Part shown: in pieces, positions 10,394 through 21,317 of the stretch
Layout: every line of letters starts with the position of its first letter
Position numbering within the stretch: the stretch's first letter is position 1
From: Trichosporon coremiiforme
Lineage: Eukaryota; Basidiomycota; Tremellomycetes; Trichosporonales; Trichosporonaceae
Length of the DNA stretch: 64,000 nt
Reading direction: 5' to 3'
NCBI GenBank assembly: GCA_039545355.1
Contig: BCJJ01000015.1
Span: forward strand, 558,001-622,000
Notes under the pieces: generated by a model
Told to the model about the DNA's origin: nothing
Seen by the model: the letters and a program-made list of their open reading frames with translations, nothing else
Databases searched by the model: none
Position numbers and translations under genes: made by a program

Positions 10394-11883
10394 ATGGCCG
10401 CCATCAACGAAAAGACCCTCCAGCAGGACCCCCTGTTCGCCGCCTCTGGTGCGCCCGGCGCCGTTCCCGCCCCCGCCCCCGCGGCCCCGTCAGGAGGCTC
10501 GGACTACTACAACGCCTTCACCAGCGTGTTCGACCCCGTCTCCGCCCCCCTCGCCGACACCATGAACCGCTTCCACACCTGGAAGGAGAACATGGGCCTC
10601 ATCCAGCCCGGCACCGTTGAGAACCTGACCCGCCCGGTGTCCAGTGAGTTTGCGGCTGACAATGTTCCCGACTTTTCGGCGGACCGGAAAAATGACGCTA
10701 TCGTTGTGCTTGGATCTGGATCATGCTCGGAACTGCTTTGATGTGCATCGAGTGTATCGAGAGTGCACCGGGACGTGTTTGTTTGTCTTTCCGAGGACTT
10801 TTTTGATGCTTCATGACACCTATGACGGAAGCGTCAAACCAGATTCCAGAACCGGTTCGCCGTCGGACATTGTTTTTTTCGGTGACCCGAGTGAGACGAG
10901 AGATGAGCTGACATCACCCCACAGCCACCCTCATGAACAACTTCTTCTTCGAGGGAATGCGCGCCGATCTGTCCAAGATTGTGTCGCCGAACCCCGCTTT
11001 CCAGATCTCGCATGCGTTCGCCGTGGGACCCCAGAAGAACAACTACACGTTCGGCGCCCTGTTCGCCAACGACAAGACGTTCCTCCACGGACAGTTTGAG
11101 CCTTCGACCGGTGGCGTCAACATGCGCGCGAACCAGACCTGGTCGGCTACGGACGTCACCAAGATCCAGGGCCAGCTCTCGTCCGCTCCCGGCCAGACCA
11201 TGTTCCAGATCGAGCACGACCACCTCGGCCCGCACTACTCGCTCAACCTCAAGTCGATCAACCCCTCCCCGCTCGACTTCACCGGTCTTCACTTTGTCTC
11301 CCTCCTCCACTCATTCACCTCCCGTCTGTCGCTCGGCTTCGAGACGATCATCCAGCGCACGTCGCCGGCCGAGACGATCCCGGCCACCTCGTGGCTGCTC
11401 AAGTACACTTCGCAACCGACCGCCGCCCAGTCCGTTGAGAACCCGATGACGATGCCGACCGCTCACGGAGCGACGAGCGGCATCCCCTTCGTTCCCTCGT
11501 GGACGGCGACGGCCCAGCTCCAGCCGACCGGCAACGTCCAGGCGACCTACTACCACCGCCTCAGCGACAAGGTCGACGTCGCCCTTGACTTCCAGACCAT
11601 GTTCCAGCCTGCGTCCTTCATGGGCCCCGCCAAGCGCGACGCCCTCTGCACCCTCGGCGCCAAGTACGAATTCCGCATGGCCACGCTCCGCACCCAGATC
11701 GACTCGGCGGGTAAGGTCGGCATGCTCCTCGAGCAGCGCATTGCCCCCACCTTCTCCTTCCTCATCGGCGGAGAACTCGACCACGCCAAGAACACGTCCA
11801 GGTTCGGCTTCGGCATCATGATCGAGTCCACCACCATGACCCCCGAGGAGATGATGGCCGCGGGCATGATCCCTCCTCAGTAA
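10394..11883 (+). CDS. TOM40: Mitochondrial import receptor subunit TOM40
   Basis: Two exons, 10394-10643 and 10925-11883 (402 residues), are joined by a 281-nt GTGAGT...ACAG intron that keeps frame. The product is the beta-barrel pore of the TOM complex in the mitochondrial outer membrane, through which nearly all nuclear-encoded mitochondrial precursors pass. An Ala/Pro-rich N-terminus of about 40 residues precedes the Tom40 signature PGTVENL, followed after the splice by a MNNFFFEGMR-type helix. Alternating beta strands typical of the eukaryotic porin (porin_3) fold run to the C-terminus, including a conserved late segment with GG-ELDH and SRFGFGIMIES. The length fits fungal Tom40 (about 380-400). 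The intron falls between the N-terminal helix segment and the barrel. Confidence 0.95.
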
Positions 11884-12283
11884 GTGCGAGCGCAGTGAGC
11901 GCCGGCGCGCCAGCGCTGGCGCACACGGCCAACGCCGCAGACGCAGCTAGCTAGGTGTGTGATAGGCGCGGGGGCTCGAGATGTCGCCCCAGCGCATCAG
12001 TAGACGGACATCTCTCCACGACTTGTATCTCAAGCATTGATGCACTATTCAATATCCACTGCCCCGAGCGGCAAGCAGCGAGCGCATCGAGCGCAGCGAG
12101 CCGTGAGCCGTGAGGCACGCCAACGCGAGCGAAGCGAGACATGGGTCCCAGCCACTTCCTTCCAAACCGCCATATCCGACCTCACAAGCGCACTTGACAT
12201 CGACCGCAAGCATCAAGCCAAAGAAACCTGCATTCGTCCTGCGGCGCTACATTTAACTACCGATTTTACTAACGACACATCGC
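11884..12283. other. Convergent 3' intergenic region
   Basis: 400 bp lie between the stop codons of TOM40 (plus) and the ribonuclease gene (minus). It is presumably the two 3' UTRs; several GAGCG/CGCTC palindromic words (for example around 12060-12130) are visible, but no gene. Confidence 0.55.
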
Positions 12284-12856
12284 TTAGATCTCGCAAGCGC
12301 CAAAGTTGTTGTTGTCCTCGCCCGAGTGCGTGATGACAGCAGTGAACTCGCCCTGCTCGTTGAAGATGACGCGGTCGGCGCCGGGCGAGCCGCCAGCGTA
12401 CACGTTGAATCCACGCATGATCGGGAACTCGTACCAGGGACCAGGGGTCTCGAAGTTGAAGCCCTCGCGGTTGTTGTACTGGTGCGGGTAGTTGTCTGCT
12501 GTCAGCGGACGCCGAGCGCCGAGCGGAACCAGGTGCGAGGCAGGAGCTGACATCATACGCGTGGGGCGAGCGGAGCTCGCATTACGGGCTCGGAAGACTC
12601 GAGTCAGACCAGGATAGCGAGGTGACCGACTGCCTGTATATGCACTCACCGATGGTACGACCCTCCTCGTGCAGGGAGTAGCCCTTGGCGACGGCGGCGT
12701 CGATCGTGCGCTGGTAGTAACAGACGTCCGAGCACTGGTACGCGCACGCCTCGCGGGCGAGGGGAGCGGCCGCAGCCGAGGCGGCGAGGAAAAGGGCGGC
12801 GATGGCCAGGGCGTTAGTTCTGGATGTTGCTGGGGTCCTACCTTGGTGAAGAGCAT
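12284..12856 (-). CDS. Secreted guanyl-specific ribonuclease (RNase T1/N1 family), first intron damaged
   Basis: The catalytic half is clear. The last exon, 12493-12284, carries the T1-family core YPHQYNN, a FETPGPWYEFP segment, GGSPGADRV and ITHSGE. The residues matching RNase T1 Tyr38, His40, Glu58, Arg77 and His92 are all present, so activity is expected: cleavage 3' of guanosine via a 2',3'-cyclic phosphate. The preceding exon, about 12812-12650, ends in a GTGAGT donor (intron 12649-12494) and encodes an Ala/Leu-rich signal-peptide core followed by cysteines, consistent with secretion. The start codon at 12856 opens a 15-nt exon with a GTAGGA donor at 12841 and a CTAAC branch site ending at 12813. 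No AG follows at the expected distance, and the signal-peptide frame is only reached if about 29 nt are skipped. The N-terminus is therefore unresolved. Confidence 0.8.
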   Translation of the reverse strand: MLFTKVGPQQHPELTPWPSPPFSSPPRLRPLPSPARRARTSARTSVTTSARSTPPSPRATPCTRRVVPSVSAYTGSRSPRYPGLTRVFRARNASSARPTRMMSAPASHLVPLGARRPLTADNYPHQYNNREGFNFETPGPWYEFPIMRGFNVYAGGSPGADRVIFNEQGEFTAVITHSGEDNNNFGACEI

Positions 12857-14714
12857 GGCGGTTCGGGGCGGCTGGTGCGAGCGACGAGTGGAGTCCGAGG
12901 AGGTGTAAGAGGGGCTGTTTATGTAGTGCGTCGGAGGTCAACCCCCAGACCTACCGCTCCATGAACGTGCGGCGAATGTGAACGGCCTAGTCCATTAGTG
13001 GCTGAGGACCCACTCATCCTCAACGGTCAAGCGGCTAACTGCGCAGGACGGCCAACGGCGAGGGGCTCATGGGTAAGTGCGTCAATGTTTGCCCGCCATA
13101 CGAGCGTACAGGAGCGCTTGGAGCCGCGGAGCGTCCGAAAGATTAGCAGCACTCGGCACGAGGAGACAAGGTGAGGCAGAATGGAGCATGAGGGACGCAA
13201 AGGCCCCGAAACGAAGCTTCAGGAGCCCACACTTGACCACGAGTAGGAGCGGGCAGAACCACAAGATCGGTAACCACGTTTGAAGCTTGAGGCTCGCTAG
13301 TTCCATTGAAACCCTCGATCGCGGTAATGTCTCCTATCTCTCGGTAACTTTAAGTCGCCGTTCATGTCTTCCCGAGGGTCATGGGACTGTAGGAGAGGGC
13401 GCGGCGTGGGTCTGTCGCACTGGAAGCACAGGAGCATGTGGTGTCTCAGTCGCCGTTGCTGTCACGGATTCCTGTTTGGAGGCGTTCGCAACTCTGACAC
13501 ACGAGGTCAGGAGAATTGGTCCGTGCGTTGGCCCCCATGGACCTCCTCATCGGTGGAGTCTTCGGTCGAGATACGCGCAAGATATGAGGGCGTGAAAACG
13601 CTCCACACCTTCTTTGTTGTCGTCTGCGTCAACTGATAGTCGTTGATGGGCATGAAGCGCGAGCAGTTGTCAGCCATGCTCGAATGAAGCGAAGAACTCT
13701 GGAACATCAGAAACTGTTCGGCAGAAAAGTGTACCATGCGTTTCAGTAGGGTTAAGTTTGGCCACATGGAGCATTTTTCCAGCCAGACTTAGCAGCAGAG
13801 TTCAGCAGGAATTGACTGTTGCGCGGTTGCGATCGCACGGCCACCCATTGGACCATGAGCGATATCTTGAACGGTGACCAACGTATCAGACGCTATCTGC
13901 AGTCAATCTTCACCCGCGGATCGCGGATTCATGTTGCTGCGCAGTATGCTAGCCCAAGAGCTCATTGCGAGAGCTCAGCTACAGTGGGACTATCGGGTGG
14001 AATCGAGGGCGCAGGGCCCTTCGCGCGACGAGACAGAAGCTTCACACGTTGCTGGGTCTCGATGATGACTGGCTCTAATCTCTCGGAGCGATTGCCGCCC
14101 ATGCGGATGATCGGGGCGATAGAGGAATGGAGTCGTGTGCTTGTTTGCACAAGTGCAGGTTGACGTTATATAAAGCTGTCAGATGGTGTCCCTCCCCAAC
14201 TTCCCCCTTCTTGACATGCCCTTCACGAAGGTCACATGTGCCTTCCGTCTCATCCATGTCAACCCTCCGCCTCGTTGTCAACGGTCCGAGTTCCGGACGC
14301 CCCGCGGAGCTTTCGGCGAGCACCGCATAGGCTACGGCCCCGATTCCGGTGGACGCGCACGCAGTCGAGTTGGAAATAACTGACATAGCGACTAGACGCG
14401 CTTACCAAGCTGTGCGCTTGCGGCGTACACGGCGACAAGTCCGAAGACAAGAGTGGGATGAGTCGGGTGTTGGGCGAATCATGTGACCTGGTTGCGTGCC
14501 AGCGCGTGGGTGGCACGCATGGTGAGGCGGTCTTATCCGACGCCCGGCAGTTGGGACGATAAGGTGCCTTCCCGGCGTGCATATCAATCGGCGACCTCGG
14601 CGGTCAGTGTCCAGCCTTCACCCCCTTCTCCCCAGCGCTTCTCGTGTCCCCGCTGGAACCCATTCATATCCCCAACTGGCATCACTTTATAACTCCCACC
14701 CGCGGCAGAACAAC
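12857..14714. other. Long intergenic region
   Basis: About 1.86 kb separates the divergent ribonuclease and bleomycin hydrolase starts. A TATATAAA element lies at about 14167 on the plus strand, with no convincing reading frame behind it. On the minus strand, two hydrophobic open segments at about 14470-14390 and 14386-14075 could be a tiny membrane protein (see findings). Nothing else is recognisable. Confidence 0.5.
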
Positions 14715-16369
14715 ATGGGCTCCGCTTACTCCACCAACAAGCCCGCCATGACCAACACTGTAGAGACCATCGACGAGAAGAAACAGTATCTCGCCGATCA
14801 GAAGGCCGCCGCCCAGCGCGTGCGCTCTGCCTCCGTCGACGCCAACACGGAGGCCGTCCCCGAGCTCACCGCTGACGTGTGCAACAAGTGGGACAAGGAT
14901 CTCGAGCAGGTAAGCTGCGACGCGCGGACTTGAGCTGACGACCAGGATGCCCGCTTCCAGCTCGCCCGACTCATCCTCACTAACAACGACCCCATTGCCA
15001 CCCTGAAGCGCCGTGACGCTGTCATCGATGACGCCAAGGTCTTCAACACCAACCTGAAGGGGACCGGCGACAAGGGCCAGTACCCCGGTCCTCGCGTGAA
15101 CCAGGCGTCCTCTGGCCGTTGCTGGCTGTTCGCTACCAGTGAGTACATATTGGCCGCGGATTTGCCACCCGAAACGGAGGTCTTCCCCTGACACTGCGTT
15201 ACGAGTGGTGAAAGTGGGCGCAGCTTGCTCTCCTCCGGTCTTAGCTAACGGCAGCCAACGTGCTCCGCTACAATGTCATCGAGCAGCTCCAGCTCGGCGA
15301 CTTCCAGCTGTCGCAGAGCTACCTGTACTTCTACGACAAGCTCGAGAAGGCCAACTTCTACCTTGAGACGATGCTCGAGCTCGTCGATGAGCCAATCGAG
15401 GGCCGCCTAGTCAACTTCCTGAACCAGGCGCCCGTCAACGACGGCGGCCAGTGGGACATGGCCTACAACGTTGTCGAGAAGTACGGCATCATCCCGCACG
15501 CTCTCTATCCCGACGCGTTCTCTGCGACGGCATCGAGCCGAATGAACTGGGTCCTGACTGCCAAGCTGCGCGAGTTCGCGCTTGACCTGCGCAAGCTTTC
15601 CAAGACGACGAGCAAGGAGCAGCTTGCCAAGGTCAAGGCGTCGCAGATGCGCGAGATCTACCAGACGCTGTGCATCACGCTCGGCACGCCGCCGAAGAAC
15701 AACGACAAGCTCACGTGGAACTATTACGACAAGGAGAACAAGTTCCACTCGTGGAGCGGCACGGCGCTCGACTTCTACAACCAGTTCGGCAAGCGCAAGG
15801 GCATGGACCCGAAGGACTCGTTCTCGCTCATCAACGACCCGCGCAACGAGTACGGCAAGCTCTACACGGTCAAGCGGCTCGGCAACGTGTGGAAGGGCCC
15901 GAATGTGCGCTACGTCAATGCGCCGATCGAGGTTGTCGAGGACGCCGTCATTGCGGGCATCAAGGCGAACACGCCGCTGTTTTTCGGGTGCGATGTCGGC
16001 AAATTCTCCGAGTCCAAGGATGGCATCATGGACACGCGCCTGTACGACCTCGGCACCGCTTTCGGGTACGAGCTCAAGATGGACAAGGCGCAGCGCCTCA
16101 TCACGGGCGAGTCGTCCGCGACCCACGCCATGGTCATCACCGCTGTCCATGTTGGTGAGGACGGTCGCCCCGTCAAGTACAAGGTCGAGAACTCATGGAG
16201 CAAGGACCGTGGAGAGGACGGATGGTTCATGATGACGGCAGAGTGGTTCCGCGAGTTCGTGTACCAGGTCGTTGTGCCTCGCAGCATCGTCGACAAGAAG
16301 TGGGTCAAGGTCCTCGACCAGGAGCCCATCGAGCTCGAGCCCTGGGACCCGATGGGCGCGCTCGCTTAA
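14715..16369 (+). CDS. LAP3: Bleomycin hydrolase / cysteine aminopeptidase (peptidase C1B)
   Basis: Three exons, 14715-14909, 14946-15138 and 15255-16369, give 500 residues. The introns are 36 nt and 116 nt, both GT-AG and frame-keeping. The family forms a homohexameric, self-compartmentalised cytosolic thiol protease with aminopeptidase activity that also hydrolyses bleomycin and homocysteine thiolactone. The papain-like triad is visible: Cys in NQASSGRCW (just before the second splice), His in THAMVIT and Asn in VENSWSKDRG. The C-terminal arm, which in this family enters the active site and sets aminopeptidase specificity, ends in Ala-Leu-Ala. An N-terminal extension of about 20 residues (MGSAYST start) begins Met-Gly, so N-myristoylation is possible but unproven. 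Length matches yeast Gal6/Lap3 closely. Confidence 0.95.
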
Positions 16370-16525
16370 GTACTGTTGTTCTCAGAAGATAGAATCTATA
16401 CGTCTGGTTGATATTACGAATGAATTACGAAGTGTGCAGATGTGGCATTGCTGTGGCAAGCATTAGGCTATGAGTGCGGGTGTGACTGGTTGGGGGAGCA
16501 ATTGCAGTTAAAAGTGTGGAATAGT

Positions 16526-18029
16526 TCATCTGGATGAGGGCTCGCCGTCCTTGGCATACATCCCCTGCGCCTCAGCAATGGTGACAAGGCGGCGGAGCAC
16601 TTCGACAGCTTCTATGCTGACGTGTCCCTGGGACGCGCCCTGCACGATGCTGGCGACGACCTTGGTCAGCTCCCCCTTGCTGCTGACGCCGAGGGCGGCC
16701 ATGGCCTCACTGTAAACCTCTTCGATCGGGATCGGCACATCACGGATAGGGAGGAACATGTCCTCTGCCTCATCGCCGGCCGCGTCCTCTTCTCTCGGCC
16801 GTTTCTGGCCGCGATGCTGCTTCTCCTCCTTCTTTTCCTTCCAGCTGTCCTCTCCCTCGCCCGACTCATCCTCGTGCTCATCTTCATCCTCGTCCTCGTC
16901 TTCGTCGTCGGAAGACGACTCGCCAGGCTTGGGCGACGTGGGCGGAACGAAGTCCTCGTCAGCCGCATCCTCGGGTAAATCGTCGAAAGTGAATAAGGCA
17001 CTGAGCGACATCGTGTCGTAGTCGTCCCCGCCCTCGAAGCCGGTATAAGCACCAGTGAAGTCGACGGGGGTCGTCGCCGTCTGTGCATGTGTCGCCATCA
17101 CTGCGTCCGTTAAAGGTGTAAGAACTGCCGGAGTACTGAAGGTCGATGTCACTGCCGACGGCGTCGCGAACGCAGCTGTGTTAAAGCCGGAACTGAGCAC
17201 CGCTGCTGCCGCGGCGGCAGCTTCGGCTTCAGACATGGGGGGTAAGGGCGGAGGTGCCATTGGGGTCTGGGCGGGCGCAGACGACGAATGGGACGGAGCT
17301 GGCGGCAAGGGCATTGGAGGCTCTGCCTCAGTGGGCGTGGCTCGCGACAGAGTCGGTGCCTGTGCCGTGGTTGCTTTGGGAGGTCGGCCTGGCCCTGCGG
17401 CCTTCTTCAGAGGCACCCCTGGCGGTGGTGGCTTGTAGACCTTCTCGGTGTACGTTGGCGGAGCGGGCGTATGACCTAAACCGACGATATGCGCCTGGAG
17501 CTGGTTCACCCTCGCCTCGAGCTGGGCACAGCGCTCGCGGAGAACCTCGCATTCGCGCGTCCGTTCTTCGAGCTCCTTTTGCGTCTCCTCGGCAGCCATC
17601 AACTTCGCCTTCGTCTTCTGGCGACTGAGAACAGCTGTATCGTCAGCTCCAGGCAACATAACCCAAGCTTCGCTTAAACACTCTATCGTCACAAGACTTA
17701 CCAGCCTCCTTGTTCCGCTCCCTGCGGCGAATCGCGCGCTCCTCCACTGTGAACTTTGGCGGTCGTCCTGGACCCCTGGTCTTCTTCAGCGGTGGCTCTC
17801 CGTCGCCGTGGGATGAGGGATGCCTGGGTTCGTCAGACGGCCTCGGGAGAGGGTGGTGTGGCCGTCGACTGATTCTCCCAGAGCGGGTTTCAAAACCTTC
17901 TCCCTGCTCCGTCCGGAGCGCCAGGTCCATGCCCCCGCCGATTAGTAGCTGACGCAGCTGCTCCAGCGCCGCAGAGTCTGTCGACAGCTCGGCCGGTAAT
18001 GGCGGTGCAGCCGGACTCGTCGCCTCCAT
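16526..18029 (-). CDS. bZIP transcription factor with AT-hook-like motifs
   Basis: Two exons on the minus strand, 18029-17702 and 17634-16526, give 478 residues. The intron (67 nt, GTAAGT...ATACAG) interrupts the DNA-binding basic region. After splicing the basic region reads RRRERNKEAAVLSRQKTKAK, fitting the N-x7-R bZIP signature. A leucine zipper with heptad Leu follows, flanked by Cys at two zipper positions. A GPGRPPK AT-hook-like motif directly precedes the basic region and a second copy follows the zipper. The rest is Ala/Pro-rich, then strongly acidic with a long Asp/Glu run. The C-terminus holds a compact helical block of about 80 residues near 16526-16760. The product is a nuclear DNA-binding regulator. 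The exact bZIP subfamily and targets cannot be told from the window, and no stress-response-specific motif is recognised. Confidence 0.88.
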
Positions 18030-18819
18030 AGTGTCTCGAGACGAAGAGGTTTCAGGGGGTCGTAAGAGTCGTTAAGGCTGCAGGAGCCATAGGAGTCGTC
18101 TACGCCAACGACAATGAGAGAGTGAGCAATGTCGAAATACGCGTCAGGACCAAACAAATATGACGCGTTGGATTAATAGCAAGTGCGGAGGCAAATTGGT
18201 GGCACGGCACTGGGTGATCGATCAAAAGTATTTAGGCGAGGTTGCTAATTCATATTACAAAGTGATTTCCGCATCGTTCTCCAATCTGCAGGCTCCAGTT
18301 TTGGAAAGGAGTCGGTGAGGCATCCTGGTTCCATCTCCGAGAGGAAGTGCTGCAATGTATACCCATCAATGCAGCAAAGCAGCAATTCCTTCAACTCGAG
18401 TGAGACGGGAGGGTGCAAGGGAGAGTTGAGAGCGCAGGCGCTCGTAGTAAATGAGCCCAGGGGCTCGGCATTCAAGACGTTGGAATTGCCCGACTGTCCC
18501 TCCTCCATCGCGACGTTTTGTGCACCTCGGCGCTCCCCGTCTCCATCATCCACATAAAGTCTTCACCTCTAAGGCTGAGTGCACAACAGTCTTCTTTCAC
18601 CGGGTGAACAGACATGGCGAGGTGCGCAGGTCCCCGAGAATCATCGGGTGTGAAGTTGTGTGTGTCTTCCTCGCCACCCGCTGCAGATCGTAGCGCGATC
18701 GCCCTGCGCCCTAGCCCCGTCGCACGTCCAGCCTCAACCTCAAACAGTTACCATCAGCATACTCAGCTTCTTCTCATCATTGTCTTCCTCATCATCTCCC
18801 CGCCTCGCAACCACCAACC
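18030..18819. other. Divergent promoter region
   Basis: 790 bp lie between the bZIP start (minus) and the zinc-finger start (plus). A minus-strand open frame at about 18500-18245 ends in a plausible-looking Leu-rich 50 residues but lacks a convincing start, so it is not called. The last 150 bases before 18820 are CT-rich leader. Confidence 0.5.
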
Positions 18820-19634
18820 ATGATCCTCATCTGCGGCGGGTGCTCGCTGAGCTTCCGCGCACGCAACGCGCGCGACGCGCACTTCGACCGGACCGGCCAC
18901 CGTGCGCCGCCGCACGAGTGCCCTGCGAAAACGTGCGGCACCGTGTGGATCAACGACAGCGAGCTCTGGGAGCACATGAAGGGGTGCAACCGCCTGAAGC
19001 GCACCAAGATCAATGGCGTATCGTGGGCCGACGCCTACTTCTTCTGCGAGTACTGCGAGCAGCTCTTCTGCGGCACGACAGCGCAGGACGATGTGAGTTA
19101 CCCCTCTACCTACTAGTTTGGAACAACCTGTGAATCATAAACTGACACTCACAGCACCAGTGCATTGGTTACTCGTGCGATCGGTGCGACTCGTCGTTCG
19201 AGACGCTGACGGCGCTCACGCGCCACCTCATACCTATCCTGACGATGGAGATTGAGGAGGAAGAACTCCGCGAGGAGCTGTACAACCGCGTTCAGGGGAG
19301 GGACCGCCGTGGCATCCTCAAGGGTCTCAAGGACGAGTACAACGTCCCCGAACGCCAGGTTGAGGAGCGTATCCATCTTAGGAATGAGCGCTACGTCTGT
19401 CATCTTTGCCAGGAGGTGTTTCCCGACAGGCTGGGGCTGAAGGAGCACTTCTGGTCGCACGCACGTAGGTTAACTCTCCCACACGAATCAATCGCTAACA
19501 AGTCAGACGCCTCGCACCATTACCGCTGTATCTCGTGCAAAGAACAGTTCAGGTCCCTTGGCAACGCCATCAAGCATCTCGAGATCGAGAGCAAGCTCTG
19601 CCTGAAGAAAAGAAAGACCACCAGCTCCCTGTAA
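18820..19634 (+). CDS. C2H2-type zinc-finger protein
   Basis: Three exons, 18820-19092, 19155-19464 and 19507-19634, give 236 residues. The 42-nt second intron is a multiple of three, so an unspliced frame also stays open, but the GTAGGT donor, CTAAC branch and AG acceptor support splicing. An alternative acceptor six bases further (at 19160) would drop His-Gln. At least four Cys-x2-Cys...His fingers are visible: at the very N-terminus (CGGC...H), mid-protein (CEYC and CDRC), CHLC...HFWSH before intron 2, and CISC...H near the end. Spacing is irregular and the linkers are not TGEKP. A helical acidic insert of about 45 residues separates fingers 3 and 4. The product is probably a nucleic-acid or protein-binding factor. 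No specific family is recognised. Confidence 0.82.
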
Positions 19635-19726
19635 CTCACCAATGCGTCCGACACAGCAAGGAAGCCCCAATTGTATCATACATCAGTAATACGCCCCATT
19701 GTATCTCACACTATCATACATATCGT

Positions 19727-21317
19727 CTACACCTTGCGTTTCATCGCAAGCTTATGAATCGTCGCCATGGCCGCGTCCTCATCCTCTTCCCCGTTCATAC
19801 CCTTTTCGTACGCCTCCTCGATCTCGGCGCAGAGGCCGCGGTCGTCGATCTTCCGGTGCTTGTCACGGAGGTACTGATACCTGATTCGAAGCAGCGCCTT
19901 GATGACCTCGAACGAGATCGGGCGGTACCACCCGGTGACGGGGTTGCAGTCGTCCGCGAGGGAGGTCGGGTCGTAGATGAAGCGCTTGATGAAGGGATCG
20001 TGAATATCGCACATGAGGTAATCCGGTTTGTTTTGGTGCAGGATCTGACCGTCGAAGATGTAGCTCCTGGTGATATCCAGCGGCTCACGGAGGCCCTGCT
20101 GGACGCGCTTCTCAGCCTCGCGCTCCCACCAGAACTGGCCGCCTGTGCGGCGCTCGTCGTCGTCGTCGTCCAGGTCGTTCAGCACCGAGTTCTTTCCCCT
20201 CTTCACGTCCAGATACACGAACACGCGCTGGTACTGATGCGCGTCGCGCTCCCGGCAGGGGTCGTAGCCGTACCGCACCATCGTCTTCCAGAACGGGCCG
20301 GCGCCGTACGTGAACGCGACAGAGGGGATGTACGCCTTGTTCGACTCGATCTCGTACCGGTCCGAATCGTTGAATTGGGCCAGCAACGCATAACGCAGCC
20401 ACACCGGCCGCTCGTCCATCAGCTGCTGCAGCCGTTTCAGGATGCGTTGGTTGATGTGCGGGTGGCGCGCCTTCACTGCCTCCTCTGGCTCGGTCGGAAC
20501 AGGGTGCGCATGTCCGATGACAGGGACCGAGAAACCACTCGCGCGCGTCTTGTTCACGAAGCGCACCTTGTAGTCGCCCAGGTCATCATCCCACACCTTC
20601 TCCTCCACCGTCGCTGTCGGCATCTTGTAGCTGCGTGTTAGTTAGGCACCTGATGAAAGAAACTCACTTGAAGACATGTGGCAGCTGGCGCATGCTAGAC
20701 ACCGGTGTCGGCTGCAGCTCTGTCTTCGAGACAAACGGAACGTCCCCTCCTTCTGATGGAACAAAGTACTCCTCGTCGATGTCGGGGAACTGATAGTCGA
20801 GGATCGCGTCGTAGTCTAAGTCGAGCAGCGACTGGGTGAGCTGCTGGATGTGGCCCGAGTCTGGCGGCGTGTACTGGTAATCGGCCATTGCTGCCGTCAG
20901 CTATGCAAGCACACAAGGCAGCTGCTCACATCTGAACCTCACAGTCTGAGGCACGCTCCCTATGATCTCGCTCGTGAACACGCCCTTGTCCTGGCCCTTC
21001 CTCCGCCGCTTCGTGACCTTGACGAGCACCTTCTGGCTCTGCACACGGGTACCGCGGACAGGAACGGAGGAGCGTTCTTCCGGCCTGTACTTCATCTCGA
21101 GCTGCTGGGATTGGTGGATTGGCGCGTTGAAGCACTCGTCGACGTCCTCTTGCTTGATAACCTTGAGGATCGCCTGCGGATTCGACACTGGTCCCGGGCA
21201 CTCGATGGATCGGTACGTTGCGCGGGGCAGCGGACGCCATCGAGCGACATCCGAGGGTCCAGCTTCCGGCTCCTCGGGATCGGGACGGTACGAGCCGTCT
21301 GAGGCTGGTGACGACAT
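19727..21317 (-). CDS. TFC1: Transcription factor TFIIIC subunit (Tfc1/Sfc1, GTF3C5 family)
   Basis: Three exons on the minus strand, 21317-20930, 20890-20668 and 20630-19727, give 504 residues. The introns are 39 and 37 nt. The family forms the tau-A DNA-binding lobe of TFIIIC with Tfc7, recognises the A-box of tRNA genes and helps recruit TFIIIB for RNA polymerase III. Diagnostic features are the early PLPRATYRSIECPG segment and the RFRSMADYQY motif created exactly across the first splice (matching the conserved RFRxMADFQY). The late block runs WLRYALL...GYDPC, then YRPISFEVIKALLRIRYQYLRDKHRKI, with an acidic stretch near 20160 (DDDDDE) and a short acidic C-terminus. The start at 21317 is the first ATG; an in-frame extension upstream has none. 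A pol III gene of the type this complex serves lies at 4164. Confidence 0.9.

Noticed and set aside
18245..18553. Possible small minus-strand gene between the bZIP and zinc-finger genes
   Set aside because: The final 50 residues look protein-like, but there is no ATG at its start and no splice-supported upstream exon.
19155..19160. Acceptor at 19160 in place of 19154 in the zinc-finger gene
   Set aside because: Both keep frame; 19154 was preferred for its ACAG context near the upstream branch-like sequence, but the difference is only two residues.
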